From assembly GCA_001704575.1 (NCBI GenBank), contig MCAW01000001.1, positions 119,875-183,874 on the forward strand: a DNA stretch of 64,000 nucleotides, written 5' to 3'. Source of the DNA: Methylophilales bacterium LSUCC0135. GTDB lineage: Bacteria > Pseudomonadota > Gammaproteobacteria > Burkholderiales > Methylophilaceae. A program made the translations under genes and the position numbers. Below the pieces are notes generated by a model. It was not told the DNA's origin. It made no database searches and worked only from the letters and a program-made list of their open reading frames with translations. Positions within the stretch are counted from its first letter, which is position 1. Each line of letters begins with the position of its first letter. This document shows positions 7,912-16,749 of the stretch, piece after piece.

Positions 7912-9720
7912 ATGTCCAGAAATCTACGAAATATCGCCATTATTGCCCACGTTGACCACGGCAAGACCACCATGGTCGACAAGCTGTTGCAACAGGCGGG
8001 CACCTTTGCTTCTCACCAGGCTGTCGCCGAGCGCGTGATGGATTCCGGTGATATCGAAAAAGAGCGCGGCATCACCATTCTCGCCAAGAATACTGCGGTC
8101 AACTACGAAGGCACGCATATCAACATCGTCGATACACCGGGACACGCCGACTTCGGCGGTGAGGTGGAGCGCGTGCTGGGCATGGTCGATGGCGTCGTGC
8201 TGCTGGTGGATGCGGTTGAAGGCCCGATGCCGCAAACCCGTTTCGTCACCAAGAAGGCGCTGGCGCTTGGTTTGAAACCCATCGTCGTCATCAACAAGGT
8301 CGACCGCCCCGGTGCCCGTACCGACTGGGTCATCAACCAGACCTTCGATCTGTTCGCCAACCTCGGTGCGACCGACGACCAGCTCGATTTTCCGGTCGTC
8401 TACGCCTCCGCGCTGAACGGCTTTGCCACACTGGACATGAATACGCCGTCCGAAACCATGCGTCCGCTGTTCGAGACCATTCTCAAGCACGTGGAGCCGC
8501 CGCAGGGTGACAGCAATGCGCCGTTGCAACTGCAGATTTCCGCACTGGATTACTCCACCTATACTGGCCGTCTTGGCGTCGGCCGCATCCGTAACGGCCG
8601 CATCAAGCCTGGTCAGGTTGTGGTTGTCATGAATGGCGACCAGCAGACTGCACAAGGCCGCATCAACCAGGTGCTGGGCTTCAAGGGTCTGGAACGTGTG
8701 CCGGTGGAAGAGGCGGAAGCCGGTGACATCGTCATTATTTCCGGCATCGAAGAAATCGGTATCGGCGTTACCATCGCCGACCGCGAAAATCCGGTTGGCC
8801 TGCCTGTCTTGGCGGTCGACGAGCCGACCTTGACCATGGACTTCATGGTCAACACCTCGCCACTGGCCGGCACCGAAGGCAAATTCGTCACCAGCCGCCA
8901 GATTCGTGACCGCCTGACCAAGGAGTTGCTGGTCAACGTGGCGCTGCGTGTCGAAGATACGGCTGACGCCGACGTATTCCGCGTTTCCGGCCGCGGTGAG
9001 CTGCACCTGACCATCCTGCTGGAAAACATGCGCCGCGAAGGCTTCGAGATCGCTGTTGGCAAACCACGCGTGGTTTACAGAGAGATCAACGGCGAAAAAT
9101 GCGAGCCTTATGAAATTCTCACTGTCGATCTGGAAGACGACTGCCAGGGCGCCGTCATGGAAGAACTGGGTCGCCGCCGCGGCGAACTGCAGAACATGGA
9201 GTCGGACGGCAATGGCCGTACCCGTCTCGAATACAGGATTCCGGCACGCGGCCTGATCGGTTTCCAGAGCGAATTTCTCACCATGACGCGCGGCACCGGC
9301 CTGATGGCGCACATTTTTGATGAATATGCACCGGTCAAGGCCGATATGCCGGGCCGTCGCAACGGCGTGCTGATCTCTGCCGAGCAGGGCGAAGCCGTTG
9401 CTTATGCCTTGTGGAAATTGCAGGACCGTGGCCGCATGTTCTCCAGCCCGGGTGACCGCCTCTACGAAGGCATGATCATCGGTATCCACAGCCGTGATAA
9501 CGACCTCGTCGTCAATCCGATCAAGGGCAAGCAGCTCACCAACGTGCGCGCTTCCGGCACCGATGAAGCCGTGCGTCTGGTTCCGCCGGTGCAGCTGACG
9601 CTGGAGTCTGCCGTTGAATTCATCGACGACGACGAACTGGTGGAAATCACGCCGAAGAACATTCGCATCCGCAAACGTCACCTGCTCGAACACGAGCGCA
9701 AGCGCGCTGCAAAAGACTAA
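7912..9720 (+). CDS. typA: Ribosome-associated GTPase TypA/BipA
   Basis: 602 residues, normal for the family (about 605). The ATG gives [20 protein letters not shown], which aligns with known N termini. An in-frame TTG 15 bp upstream is less likely. G1 HVDHGKTT is at 13-20, switch [16 protein letters not shown] follows, and G4 is [12 protein letters not shown]-like domains II, III and V and the BipA-specific C-terminal domain follow. BipA acts on the 50S subunit in ribosome assembly and in cold and stress responses. It is divergent from the rhlE pair, so two ribosome/RNA-remodelling functions share one intergenic region. A possible -10 TAGAAT is at 7873-7878. Confidence 0.97.
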   Translation: MSRNLRNIAIIAHVDHGKTTMVDKLLQQAGTFASHQAVAERVMDSGDIEKERGITILAKNTAVNYEGTHINIVDTPGHADFGGEVERVLGMVDGVVLLVDAVEGPMPQTRFVTKKALALGLKPIVVINKVDRPGARTDWVINQTFDLFANLGATDDQLDFPVVYASALNGFATLDMNTPSETMRPLFETILKHVEPPQGDSNAPLQLQISALDYSTYTGRLGVGRIRNGRIKPGQVVVVMNGDQQTAQGRINQVLGFKGLERVPVEEAEAGDIVIISGIEEIGIGVTIADRENPVGLPVLAVDEPTLTMDFMVNTSPLAGTEGKFVTSRQIRDRLTKELLVNVALRVEDTADADVFRVSGRGELHLTILLENMRREGFEIAVGKPRVVYREINGEKCEPYEILTVDLEDDCQGAVMEELGRRRGELQNMESDGNGRTRLEYRIPARGLIGFQSEFLTMTRGTGLMAHIFDEYAPVKADMPGRRNGVLISAEQGEAVAYALWKLQDRGRMFSSPGDRLYEGMIIGIHSRDNDLVVNPIKGKQLTNVRASGTDEAVRLVPPVQLTLESAVEFIDDDELVEITPKNIRIRKRHLLEHERKRAAKD

Positions 9721-9789
9721 AGGGTTTTCCAAATAAAAACCCCCGGCAATCTCCCTGGTCGTTACGTTAATCTGTTGATGTTTTGATTG

Positions 9790-9824
9790 AAGGCCGCGTT
9801 CCTGTTAGGTTCGCGGCCTTTTTC
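9790..9824 (+). terminator. Rho-independent terminator of typA
   Basis: Stem AGGCCGCG (9791-9798) with CGCGGCCT (9812-9819), 13-base loop, followed by a run of Ts (9819-9823). Confidence 0.88.
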
Positions 9825-9914
9825 TTTGAAGAAATCTTCCTCAGGCCAGCCAAAACCGCTGTTGGTACAGTTATGGGCCGTGTCCATCCCCAGGCCGGTG
9901 ATCGTGATCGAAGG

Positions 9915-10013
9915 TAACTTCAATAGACGATATTGTTAAAATATTACTTATAAAAGATATATTGACAATATCATATATAGAAGATAACGTGGCAATATCT
10001 GTTATGAAGGATA
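9915..10013 (+). promoter_or_regulatory. Four tandem HipB-like operators in the hipBA promoter
   Basis: Four sites of the form TATCN-N8-NGATA recur with centres exactly 27 bp apart. They are 9996-10013 (TATCT-N8-GGATA), 9969-9986 (TATCA-N8-AGATA), 9942-9959 (TATTA-N8-AGATA) and 9915-9932 (TAACT-N8-CGATA). E. coli HipB recognises TATCC-N8-GGATA and has four operators, so this is an autorepression array. The site nearest the gene is the best and the distal one the weakest. A possible promoter, TTGACA (9962-9967) with GATAAC (9983-9988) at 15 bp, lies within the array. The stretch is far richer in A/T than the genes around it. Confidence 0.82.
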
Positions 10014-10020
10014 TTAAACC

Positions 10021-10296
10021 ATGGACTACCCTCTCTTTTTCGCCTCCCAGCTTGGAAAGCACCTGCGCTCGTTGCGCAAGGCGCGCGGCTTGACGCAGAC
10101 GCAGCTCGCAGAAAAACTTGGCGTCGTGCAATCGCGGGTCGCAGCCATTGAACGTAAGCCAGAGATGATGAGCGTGGCCGGCCTGTTCGAAGTATTAGCG
10201 GCCCTCGATGTTCAGGTCGTGTTGCGCGATTCGCGGCCAAGCCCGTTGCCTGCAGGCCTTGTAGCGCCCAACGCAGGCTCGAAGGGGGTCTGGTAA
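10021..10296 (+). CDS. hipB: HipB-type antitoxin, XRE-family DNA-binding protein
   Basis: 91 residues. A helix-turn-helix of the HTH_3 type fills about residues 11-68 (LGKHLRSLRKARGLTQTQLAEKLGVV, then SRVAAIERKPEMMSV). A flexible tail rich in P, S and G follows, as in HipB. The antitoxin dimer should repress the operon by binding the upstream array and neutralise HipA. Its TAA overlaps the hipA ATG by one base (TAATG), so translation is coupled. AAGGATATTAAACC gives a usable ribosome-binding site. Confidence 0.9.
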   Translation: MDYPLFFASQLGKHLRSLRKARGLTQTQLAEKLGVVQSRVAAIERKPEMMSVAGLFEVLAALDVQVVLRDSRPSPLPAGLVAPNAGSKGVW

Positions 10297-11627
10297 TGCC
10301 CGAGCTTTGGATCTGGATGAACGGTGAGTTTGTCGGCCGCTGGTACCGCGGCCGCACCGGGCACCACCGATTTGTCTATGAAGAGTCGTGGTTATCCTCA
10401 TCAAGGACTCGCCCGCTCTCGCTGTCAATGCCCATCGGCGCTGACCGGACCGTCGAGGGCGTCACGGTCAGCAACTTCTTTGACAATCTGCTACCAGATA
10501 GCGAAGCGATCAGGAAGCGGGTGGCTACCCGGTTCAAGACCGGATCGACCGAGCCTTTCTACTTGCTCCAGGCCATTGGTCGCGACTGCGTTGGCGCAAT
10601 CCAGATTCTGCCCGCTGGCGCGCATCCAGAAGGCTTTGACCGTCTGGACTACGATGTGCTGAGCGATGCAGATGTCGAGCGCATCCTGCAAAGCACCCCG
10701 GCCGAGCCAGGGCTGGGCGCACGGGGCGATGGAGATGCGGACTTCCGCATCTCCATCGCTGGTGCCCAAGAGAAGACGGCCCTGTTGCTTATTGGGAAGC
10801 AATGGTGCCGCCCGAAGGGCGCCACGCCCACCACACACATCCTGAAGCTGCCGCTTGGTCTTGTGGGGGGGCGGAAGCTGGACCTGAGTCATTCGGTAGA
10901 AAACGAGTGGCTCTGCGCCAAGATCTTGCGTGAGATGGGTTTTCCCGTCGCGCATTCCGAAATCGTTGAGTTCGGAACCCAGAAGGCCTTGGCGGTAGGG
11001 CGTTTCGACCGCGAGTTCGCGGGCAATGGGACCTGGATCGCGCGCCTGCCGCAGGAGGACTTCTGCCAGGTGGCGGGCGTGGCCCCGGGCCAGAAGTATG
11101 AAGCGGACGGCGGCCCTGGCATGGCGGTCATTCTGAGCGTACTGGCAAGCAGCCAGGCCCCGATCGAGGACACCATGGCTTTTCTGCGCGCACAACTGGC
11201 GTTCTGGCTCCTCGCGGCCATTGATGGGCACGCCAAAAACTTCTCAATCTTTATGCTACCCGGCGGCCAGTATCGCCTGACCCCGCTGTATGACGTCCTG
11301 TCGGCTTGGCCCGTTATCGGCTCTGGCGCGGGCAAGCTTCCCAAGCAGAAAGCCGGGTTGGCCATGGCCGTGCATTCGAAGAATGCGCACTACAAGCTTG
11401 ACGAGATTCAGCCACGTCACTGGCAGCAACTCGCAATCAAGTGTAACGCACGAAACGCTTGGCCGGCCTTGGTGGATATGGTGCGTAGCGCAGTGGTGGC
11501 GACAGAACGGGCGCTGATGGAATTGCCGCCCGGGTTCCCAACGCAGATTGCCGATGCGATTCTCTCGGGCGTGTGCAAGCAGCAGACAAAATTCCTTCGC
11601 GCACTCGATGGCTCCAAGGTTGGTTAG
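10296..11627 (+). CDS. hipA: HipA-type serine/threonine kinase toxin
   Basis: 443 residues, close to the 440 of E. coli HipA. The N-terminal HipA domain (MPELWIWMNGEFVGRW) is intact. The autophosphorylation loop ISIAGAQEKTALL places S153 where E. coli has S150. The catalytic loop AIDGHAKNFS gives D310 (E. coli D309), and the metal-binding PLYDVLSA gives D333 (E. coli D332). E. coli HipA inactivates glutamyl-tRNA synthetase and causes persistence. The target here is not shown. All key residues are present, so it should be active. The coding sequence has base composition like its neighbours, but the promoter is strongly A/T-rich. Confidence 0.94.
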   Translation: MPELWIWMNGEFVGRWYRGRTGHHRFVYEESWLSSSRTRPLSLSMPIGADRTVEGVTVSNFFDNLLPDSEAIRKRVATRFKTGSTEPFYLLQAIGRDCVGAIQILPAGAHPEGFDRLDYDVLSDADVERILQSTPAEPGLGARGDGDADFRISIAGAQEKTALLLIGKQWCRPKGATPTTHILKLPLGLVGGRKLDLSHSVENEWLCAKILREMGFPVAHSEIVEFGTQKALAVGRFDREFAGNGTWIARLPQEDFCQVAGVAPGQKYEADGGPGMAVILSVLASSQAPIEDTMAFLRAQLAFWLLAAIDGHAKNFSIFMLPGGQYRLTPLYDVLSAWPVIGSGAGKLPKQKAGLAMAVHSKNAHYKLDEIQPRHWQQLAIKCNARNAWPALVDMVRSAVVATERALMELPPGFPTQIADAILSGVCKQQTKFLRALDGSKVG

Positions 11628-11671
11628 GAGCCTTTTGGGGTCAACTGCGTAGTCACGCCAGCGCCCAGAAA

Positions 11672-11704
11672 AAGACCCACAATCTGCAAGGCTTTGTGGG
11701 TCTT
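11672..11704. terminator. Bidirectional terminator between hipA and the M48 operon
   Basis: Stem AAGACCCACAA (11672-11682) with TTGTGGGTCTT (11694-11704). On the minus strand it is followed by five Ts, so it best serves the convergent M48 operon. It can also stop hipA transcripts. Confidence 0.82.
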
Positions 11705-11789
11705 CCAGTTGTCGCCCCTAAGGGCTTGTCATCTACAGTTTAACGGAACGGTAAGGGCAATCTCCGGGTTTTAATTGCCGAAACATTTG

Positions 11790-12677
11790 TTATTTCAACT
11801 TATAAAAGCGCTCCGGCAGTGTTTTACCCGCAGCTGCGTTATCCAGCTTGTTGCCGATGGCATCGCCCAGTTTCGCCAGGCGTTCGTCCGGGTGCGGGTG
11901 GGTCTTGTACAGCAGGGTGAGGCCGCCTTCGCTGTTGCTGGTGGCGGAGATCGATTGCAATACTTCCGGCAAGCCGTAGCTATCGTAACCGGCACGCGTG
12001 GCGAGCACGACACCGTCGCGGTCGGCTTCGTACTCGGCGTTCTTGTCGAGGCCGCGCGCCATGATTTCGGCGCCGTTGCCAATGACCATGTCCAGCTTCT
12101 GGTCGCCCTTGCTGACCTTCTCGCCGAGCAGTCCTGCGCCCATGCTGAGCAACTGCTGTTTCTGGATGACTTTCAGATGGTGCTTGCGGACGACATGACC
12201 GATCTCGTGTGCCAGTACGCCTGCCAGTTGGGCTTCGTTCTGCAGTTTTCGGTAGAGGCCTTTGGTCAGCACGATATAACCGCCGGGAGCGGCGAAAGCA
12301 TTGATGGCTTCGCTTTCAATGACGCCGAAACGCCAGGGCAGATCGGCACGCTCACTCTGACTGGCGACCCAGCGGCCGACCTGGTTCACGTAATTCTGCA
12401 ACGCCGCATCGTCAACCAGCGGCGCGGCACCGAGCAGGTTGCCGGTAATTTCGCGGCCCAGCTGTATTTCTTCTTCCTTCGAAGGGTTCTTCCAGTTGAA
12501 GGCCGGCGGTTTATTGCCGGTGGTCGACTCGTTCGCCGCTTGACCGGCAGGAAGATCGCTGCTGTCGATGCCGCCTTTTTCAGCGGCGTCCTTGACCAGG
12601 TCTTTCAAATTCAACGCCTGCGCGGGCAGGGCGATGGCCAAGGCAGCCATCAGCATCAATATCCTTGTACGCATCAT
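11790..12677 (-). CDS. Periplasmic M48-family zinc metalloprotease (BepA/Oma1-like)
   Basis: 295 residues. A Sec signal peptide covers about residues 1-21 (MMRTRILMLMAALAIALPAQA). The zinc motif HEIGH is at 157-161, and the third ligand lies in NAEYEAD (213-219). The catalytic domain ends near 270, and there is no C-terminal TPR domain, unlike full-length BepA. It probably cuts misfolded envelope proteins. It is the last gene of a three-gene operon; its ATGATG start overlaps the TGA of the SH3-domain gene, so either Met could start. GGAG lies just upstream. Confidence 0.92.
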   Translation of the reverse strand: MMRTRILMLMAALAIALPAQALNLKDLVKDAAEKGGIDSSDLPAGQAANESTTGNKPPAFNWKNPSKEEEIQLGREITGNLLGAAPLVDDAALQNYVNQVGRWVASQSERADLPWRFGVIESEAINAFAAPGGYIVLTKGLYRKLQNEAQLAGVLAHEIGHVVRKHHLKVIQKQQLLSMGAGLLGEKVSKGDQKLDMVIGNGAEIMARGLDKNAEYEADRDGVVLATRAGYDSYGLPEVLQSISATSNSEGGLTLLYKTHPHPDERLAKLGDAIGNKLDNAAAGKTLPERFYKLK

Positions 12678-13186
12678 TTTGCTCCCTGTGGTGTAGGCAG
12701 ATAGTTGAACTTGATGGCTTTCAGCCCGCCTGCGTCAGCAAACTGCTGGCCCTGGCTTGCGCTCAGGGTGTGCGATTCGAGTTTGCTGATTTGCGCTTCA
12801 CTGAATTCGGCGCTTTTCAAGTCCTGTTCACTGAGGCCGCGCACGCCGGTGGTGGCAACCACCTGGCCGGTGCCGGCACGGCCGCTGGCAACGCTGAGTG
12901 CGCCGGAGGTCGAGCCGTTGGCTGTCGAGGTGCCGCGTTTGACCGAGAGCAGCCGAACCCAGCCGGTGCTTTTGGCGGTCTTGACCTTGAGCCAGGCACC
13001 CTGTTTGCCAAGAATCTGCACCTTCTCGTTCTTGACGAAGCTGCCGACGGTTTTGGCGTCGGCATAAGGTTCTGCGCGCAGGCTGTCGGCCTTGAGCGCG
13101 ATGCCGGCTTCCGCTGCCAGGGACGCTGGCGCGGAAATCTGTAATGCGGCAAACAATAGCAGTGCTGCAGATAATGATTTAGCCAT
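12674..13186 (-). CDS. Periplasmic bacterial SH3-domain protein
   Basis: 170 residues from MAKSLSAALLLF, whose ATG overlaps the stop of the CHASE2 gene (TAATG). An in-frame upstream extension exists but would bury the signal peptide. The signal peptide is about 1-25 (ending ASLAAEAG). A bacterial SH3 fold follows at about 27-83, with the typical pattern LRAEPYADAKTVG, KVQILG, WLKVKT and GWVRL. The rest (84-170) is low complexity, then a conserved-looking SEQDLKSAEFSEAQISKLESH segment. Such SH3 domains usually bind peptidoglycan or partner proteins. Its position between a sensor and a protease suggests an adaptor, which is inference. Confidence 0.85.
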   Translation of the reverse strand: MAKSLSAALLLFAALQISAPASLAAEAGIALKADSLRAEPYADAKTVGSFVKNEKVQILGKQGAWLKVKTAKSTGWVRLLSVKRGTSTANGSTSGALSVASGRAGTGQVVATTGVRGLSEQDLKSAEFSEAQISKLESHTLSASQGQQFADAGGLKAIKFNYLPTPQGAK

Positions 13187-14886
13187 TAATTGGGTTCTCC
13201 CGCTTCCGTGTGTTCGAGTTTGATGATGGATTGCGCGAACAGGGTGCGCCACTGGTTTGCTGCCGGTGATGCAGCCTGCAGCACGCCGTCATGCATGGTG
13301 TAACGCACCGAGGTCTCTGTCGGCAGGCCAAGGCTGCTGATGATTTCCGGCAACTGGCGGCCAAGCTGCTGTGCATCTGCATGGGCTTTTTCCGCGTAAT
13401 CTTCTTTGGTTTCCGAATAGGTCCAGCTCACCACAACCATATCGCCGAAAAGGCCCCAGATGCCACCTTGCGTACTCCTGAGTGTGTCGATATTGCTCGG
13501 TGTGCGGCTGGCGAGCTCGATTCTGCGTTTCAATTTTTTGAGTATGGCATCACCCAAAGGTTCTTTGCTCTCGACCAGCACCGGCATGATCAGCACGTGC
13601 GTGCCAGCCGCATCGGCCTTGACGCCGAAAGCCAGCCAGCGCTGCAGGGCGCGGTCGGTGGCCAGCGCATAGATTTTCGCCACGCTGAAGTAGATGACGG
13701 CCCAGGTGATGGGGCCGGTGAAGTCGAAGTAGGCGTTGGTCAGGTTGATGGCAATGTAAGAAATTGCCAGCAAGCCGACCTGACTGAAGCTGAACAGTTT
13801 GATTAGTTTGTCGCGATCGACTCTGGTATAAAAGGCGGCTGCCGTCAGCCAGATCAGCATCAGGCTGACCAGCACATAAGGCGCCGCCCCGCGCCAGACT
13901 TTCATGGTGTCGCCGTGCTTGACGTTGTCGATGGCGGTGGCGAGGATTTCGACGCCGGGGTGGTTCTTCGCCATCGCTGTTGCCTTGAGGTCGAACAGGC
14001 TGGGCGCGGTTGAGCCGATGATGACGATCTTGCCGGTGAACTCATCCTGCGGCCGGGTTTTTTTCCGGCTGCTCATGTCGTGCATGACATCGCTGAAACT
14101 GGCGTATTGATAACTGAAGGGTTTGCCGCGCCAGTTGATCAGAAAGCGCTCGTCTTCCGGGGGCGCCAGGTCCAGGTTGGTTGCAACGGTCAGCGGCAGC
14201 GACGGGATGCGCCAACCGTAATCGTCGCGGTAGAGCCGGTATTCGCGCACGATGCCGTCGGGGTCAGGGTAAATGTTGTGGGTGCCTAGTCTGCCGGAGT
14301 CGATGGCAGCCTGAAAATGCGGCAATACCATGGCGATCGTCGCATCGGCAGACGCCTCAACGTAAGGCGCAGGCTTGATCGCCGGCACCATGGCGGCGGT
14401 GATCTCGCTGAGCGCATCGTATTCTTCCGGCAGCCGCAGGAAGGGGAAGAACGTGTTCCGGCTTTCGGCAATCACCTCGTTGAAATAGGCGTCGCTGTCG
14501 GGATTGTAGATATCGGCATCGCTGAACAGGATGTCGAACACCACGGCCTGCGGATTCTGAGCTTCGATGTTCTGCACGAATTCGCCGAACACCTGGCGTG
14601 GCCAGGGCCAGCGGCCGTATTCTTCAGCCATGGCAGCAAGACTGGCCTCGTTGATGTCGATGATGACGATGTCCTTGTCCGGCGGCTGTACCACCACGCG
14701 GCTACGCATCATGAAGTCAAAGGCCTTCTGCCGCATGTTTTCACCGACATGCAGCAGACTGGCATCGAGTAGCACGAACAGCGTCAGCAATGCCGCCAAA
14801 TAAAGATAGAAATTATTCTGCAGGCGCCTTGTGATGTTGGCCAGCCATTGGCCGATGAGAAATTTGAGTTTGGTCACATCGATCAT
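13186..14886 (-). CDS. CHASE2-domain membrane sensor without a cyclase or kinase domain
   Basis: 566 residues. One N-terminal membrane helix (about 26-44) leads into an extracytoplasmic CHASE2 sensor (about 46-325: MRQKAFDFMMRSR, IVIIDINEASL, GRWPWPR, AVVFDILFSD, GKIVIIGSTAPSLFDLKAT, HPGVEILATAIDN). Three more helices follow (about 335-353, 363-383, 388-408). CHASE2 proteins usually end in an adenylate cyclase, GGDEF or kinase domain. Here the last 150 residues carry no motif of these that I can see. The segment has an alpha/beta look (VLIMPVLVE, MVVVSWTYSETKEDYAEKAH). It heads the operon with the SH3 and M48 genes and is divergent from rmuC. Confidence 0.85.
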   Translation of the reverse strand: MIDVTKLKFLIGQWLANITRRLQNNFYLYLAALLTLFVLLDASLLHVGENMRQKAFDFMMRSRVVVQPPDKDIVIIDINEASLAAMAEEYGRWPWPRQVFGEFVQNIEAQNPQAVVFDILFSDADIYNPDSDAYFNEVIAESRNTFFPFLRLPEEYDALSEITAAMVPAIKPAPYVEASADATIAMVLPHFQAAIDSGRLGTHNIYPDPDGIVREYRLYRDDYGWRIPSLPLTVATNLDLAPPEDERFLINWRGKPFSYQYASFSDVMHDMSSRKKTRPQDEFTGKIVIIGSTAPSLFDLKATAMAKNHPGVEILATAIDNVKHGDTMKVWRGAAPYVLVSLMLIWLTAAAFYTRVDRDKLIKLFSFSQVGLLAISYIAINLTNAYFDFTGPITWAVIYFSVAKIYALATDRALQRWLAFGVKADAAGTHVLIMPVLVESKEPLGDAILKKLKRRIELASRTPSNIDTLRSTQGGIWGLFGDMVVVSWTYSETKEDYAEKAHADAQQLGRQLPEIISSLGLPTETSVRYTMHDGVLQAASPAANQWRTLFAQSIIKLEHTEAGEPN

Positions 14887-14983
14887 CCATGCTTAAGGCG
14901 AGCTTCAAGTTTGGCACAAAACCGGCGTCGGATAAAAGCATGAAGCGCCTCGGGCAGGTGCATGAGGTATAATTTGCAGCGAT

Positions 14984-16300
14984 ATGACAGATATGCTGAT
15001 TCTTGTTTTGCTGCTTGCTGTTCTGCTGCTTTTGCTGTGGCAGATAGTGTCTTCGCTGCGCGCCAGAAACGCTGGCCAACAGCTTCTGGCGCAGCTGGAA
15101 GACAAGCACCGCCTGATGTTGATGGATATGCATGACGGCCTCAACAAACTGGGCGATCGCCTGGTGGCGGCTTCGAATGAGCACAGCGAGCGGTTGCGCA
15201 ATACTGTCGGACAGGAGCTGAATCAGACACGCGAGGCGATGCAGAAACTGCAGGTAAGCCAGACCGAGAATCTGGCCGCAACTCGGGAGACCATGCTGGA
15301 GAAAATGCATGTGACCCTTTCCGAGCAAGGCAAGGCCGAACAGATACTGATACAGAACACCATGGGCAACGCCACGCAGCTATTGGCGCAGCGCATCGAG
15401 AACCTTACCAAGGCGGTGGAGGAGCGCCTCGAGCAGATTAGCGGCAAGGTGACCGAGCGGCTCGATGAAGGCTTCAAGAAGACCAACGAAACCTTCATCA
15501 ATGTCATGACCCATCTGACCAAGATCGACGAAGCGCAAAAGAAGATTGACGGCTTGGCGACCAACGTCGTCAGCCTGCAGGAGCTGCTGGGTGACAAGCG
15601 CTCGCGCGGTGCTTTCGGCGAAGTGCAGCTGGAGGGCCTGGTGCGCAATCTGCTGCCCGAAACTGCCTTCGAGTTTCAATATACCTTTGCCAACAAGATG
15701 CGCGCCGATTGCGTGCTCAAGCTGCCGGAGCCGACCGGGCTGGTGGCGGTCGATTCGAAGTTTCCGCTGGAGAATTACGAAGGCATGTTTCTCGAAGGCA
15801 GCGAGCGCATCAGTCCTGCGGTTTTCAAGGCCGGCGTCAAAAAGCATGTGGATGACATTGCCGGCAAATACATCATCCCCGGCGTAACCAGCGACGGCGC
15901 GGTGATGTTCATTCCTGCCGAAGCAGTGTTTGCCGAGATTCATGCGCACCACCGCGATCTGGTCGATTATGCGCACAAGAAGCGCGTCTGGATTGTTTCG
16001 CCGACCACCCTGATGGCGGTGCTCAACACTGCGCGGGCGGTGCTGAAAGACACCGAAACGCGCAAGCAGGTGCACATCATCCAGGAAGAACTGTCCAAAT
16101 TGGGCAAAGACTTTGCTTTGTTCGACACCCGCATGAAGAAGCTGGCCGACCATATCCGCCAGGCGCACGAAGATGCCGAAAAGGTGCAGGTCAGCAGCCG
16201 CAAGATCAGCGGCCATTTTGCCCGCATCGAGCGCGTCGAGCTGGAAAATCCGGCTGCGGCGCCATTGCTCGACGATATTTCCGAGGAGAATGAAGAATGA
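14984..16300 (+). CDS. rmuC: DNA recombination protein RmuC
   Basis: 438 residues. An N-terminal membrane anchor (about 4-24, LILVLLLAVLLLLLWQIV) is followed by a long coiled coil (about 35-190) and the RmuC nuclease-like core. The core contains KRSRGAFGEVQLEGLVRNLLP, VAVDSKFPLENYEGM, KYIIPGVTSDGAVMFIPAEAVFAEI and SPTTLMAVLNTARAVLKD. RmuC limits DNA inversions between short inverted repeats in E. coli. Its stop overlaps the next start by 4 bp (ATGA). Confidence 0.95.
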   Translation: MTDMLILVLLLAVLLLLLWQIVSSLRARNAGQQLLAQLEDKHRLMLMDMHDGLNKLGDRLVAASNEHSERLRNTVGQELNQTREAMQKLQVSQTENLAATRETMLEKMHVTLSEQGKAEQILIQNTMGNATQLLAQRIENLTKAVEERLEQISGKVTERLDEGFKKTNETFINVMTHLTKIDEAQKKIDGLATNVVSLQELLGDKRSRGAFGEVQLEGLVRNLLPETAFEFQYTFANKMRADCVLKLPEPTGLVAVDSKFPLENYEGMFLEGSERISPAVFKAGVKKHVDDIAGKYIIPGVTSDGAVMFIPAEAVFAEIHAHHRDLVDYAHKKRVWIVSPTTLMAVLNTARAVLKDTETRKQVHIIQEELSKLGKDFALFDTRMKKLADHIRQAHEDAEKVQVSSRKISGHFARIERVELENPAAAPLLDDISEENEE

Positions 16301-16503
16301 ACGTGGAACTGGAAGACGGTAGCGAAGCCGGCTTGCTGATGCTGATTCAGCAATACGCAGGCAAGTTCGGCATTACCTTCAGTTCGAATCTGATGGACGA
16401 CCCTGTCACCAGAAGCAGGCTTACCCGTCTGATGGGTGAGGCCGTCATGGGCAGGCGCGGTGCTGTGACGGACGAGGATGTGCTGTCCAATGCAAACGAT
16501 TAG
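16297..16503 (+). CDS. Small protein of unknown function between rmuC and moaD
   Basis: 68 residues: MNVELEDGSEAGLLMLIQQY to the end DEDVLSNAND. It overlaps rmuC by 4 bp (ATGA) and runs 14 bp into moaD, which suggests a coupled, translated gene. The composition is ordinary soluble, with no membrane helix, cysteine or known motif. I do not recognise the family. Confidence 0.65.
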   Translation: MNVELEDGSEAGLLMLIQQYAGKFGITFSSNLMDDPVTRSRLTRLMGEAVMGRRGAVTDEDVLSNAND

Positions 16504-16747
16504 GATTCTTTATTTCGCCAGATTGCGTGAATCTCTCGGTCTTTCCGGCGAGGAAATGCCGCTCGACCAGGCGCTCAGCGTGCAAGCGCTGATGGCGCTG
16601 CTGGCCGCTCGCGGCGGCCAGTGGCAGCAGGAGTTCGACGGTTGCCGCCCTCTGCGCGCGGCAGTGAACCAGACTCTGGTAGCCAACGGCAGCATGATTC
16701 ACGCCGGCGATGAAGTCGCATTTTTTCCGCCGGTGACAGGGGGCTAG
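16490..16747 (+). CDS. moaD: Molybdopterin synthase small subunit
   Basis: 85 residues from MQTIRILYFARLRESLGLSG, a classic MoaD start. An in-frame TTG-type extension upstream would overlap the preceding gene more. It is a ubiquitin fold ending in PPVTGG; the C-terminal Gly-Gly is thiocarboxylated and donates sulfur to make molybdopterin. It is followed 2 bp later by moaE, its partner subunit. No moaA, moaC or mobA is in the window. Confidence 0.94.
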   Translation: MQTIRILYFARLRESLGLSGEEMPLDQALSVQALMALLAARGGQWQQEFDGCRPLRAAVNQTLVANGSMIHAGDEVAFFPPVTGG

Positions 16748-16749
16748 TG

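Noticed and set aside
7924..9732. Open frame of about 600 codons on the minus strand opposite typA
   Set aside because: Antisense shadow of a gene with intact GTPase motifs.
9915..10013. Possible short CRISPR-like array because of the 27-bp pitch
   Set aside because: Only half-sites recur, not full repeats; no cas genes. The pattern fits HipB operators.
13187..13252. N-terminal extension of the SH3-domain protein
   Set aside because: It would bury the signal peptide and run into the CHASE2 coding sequence.
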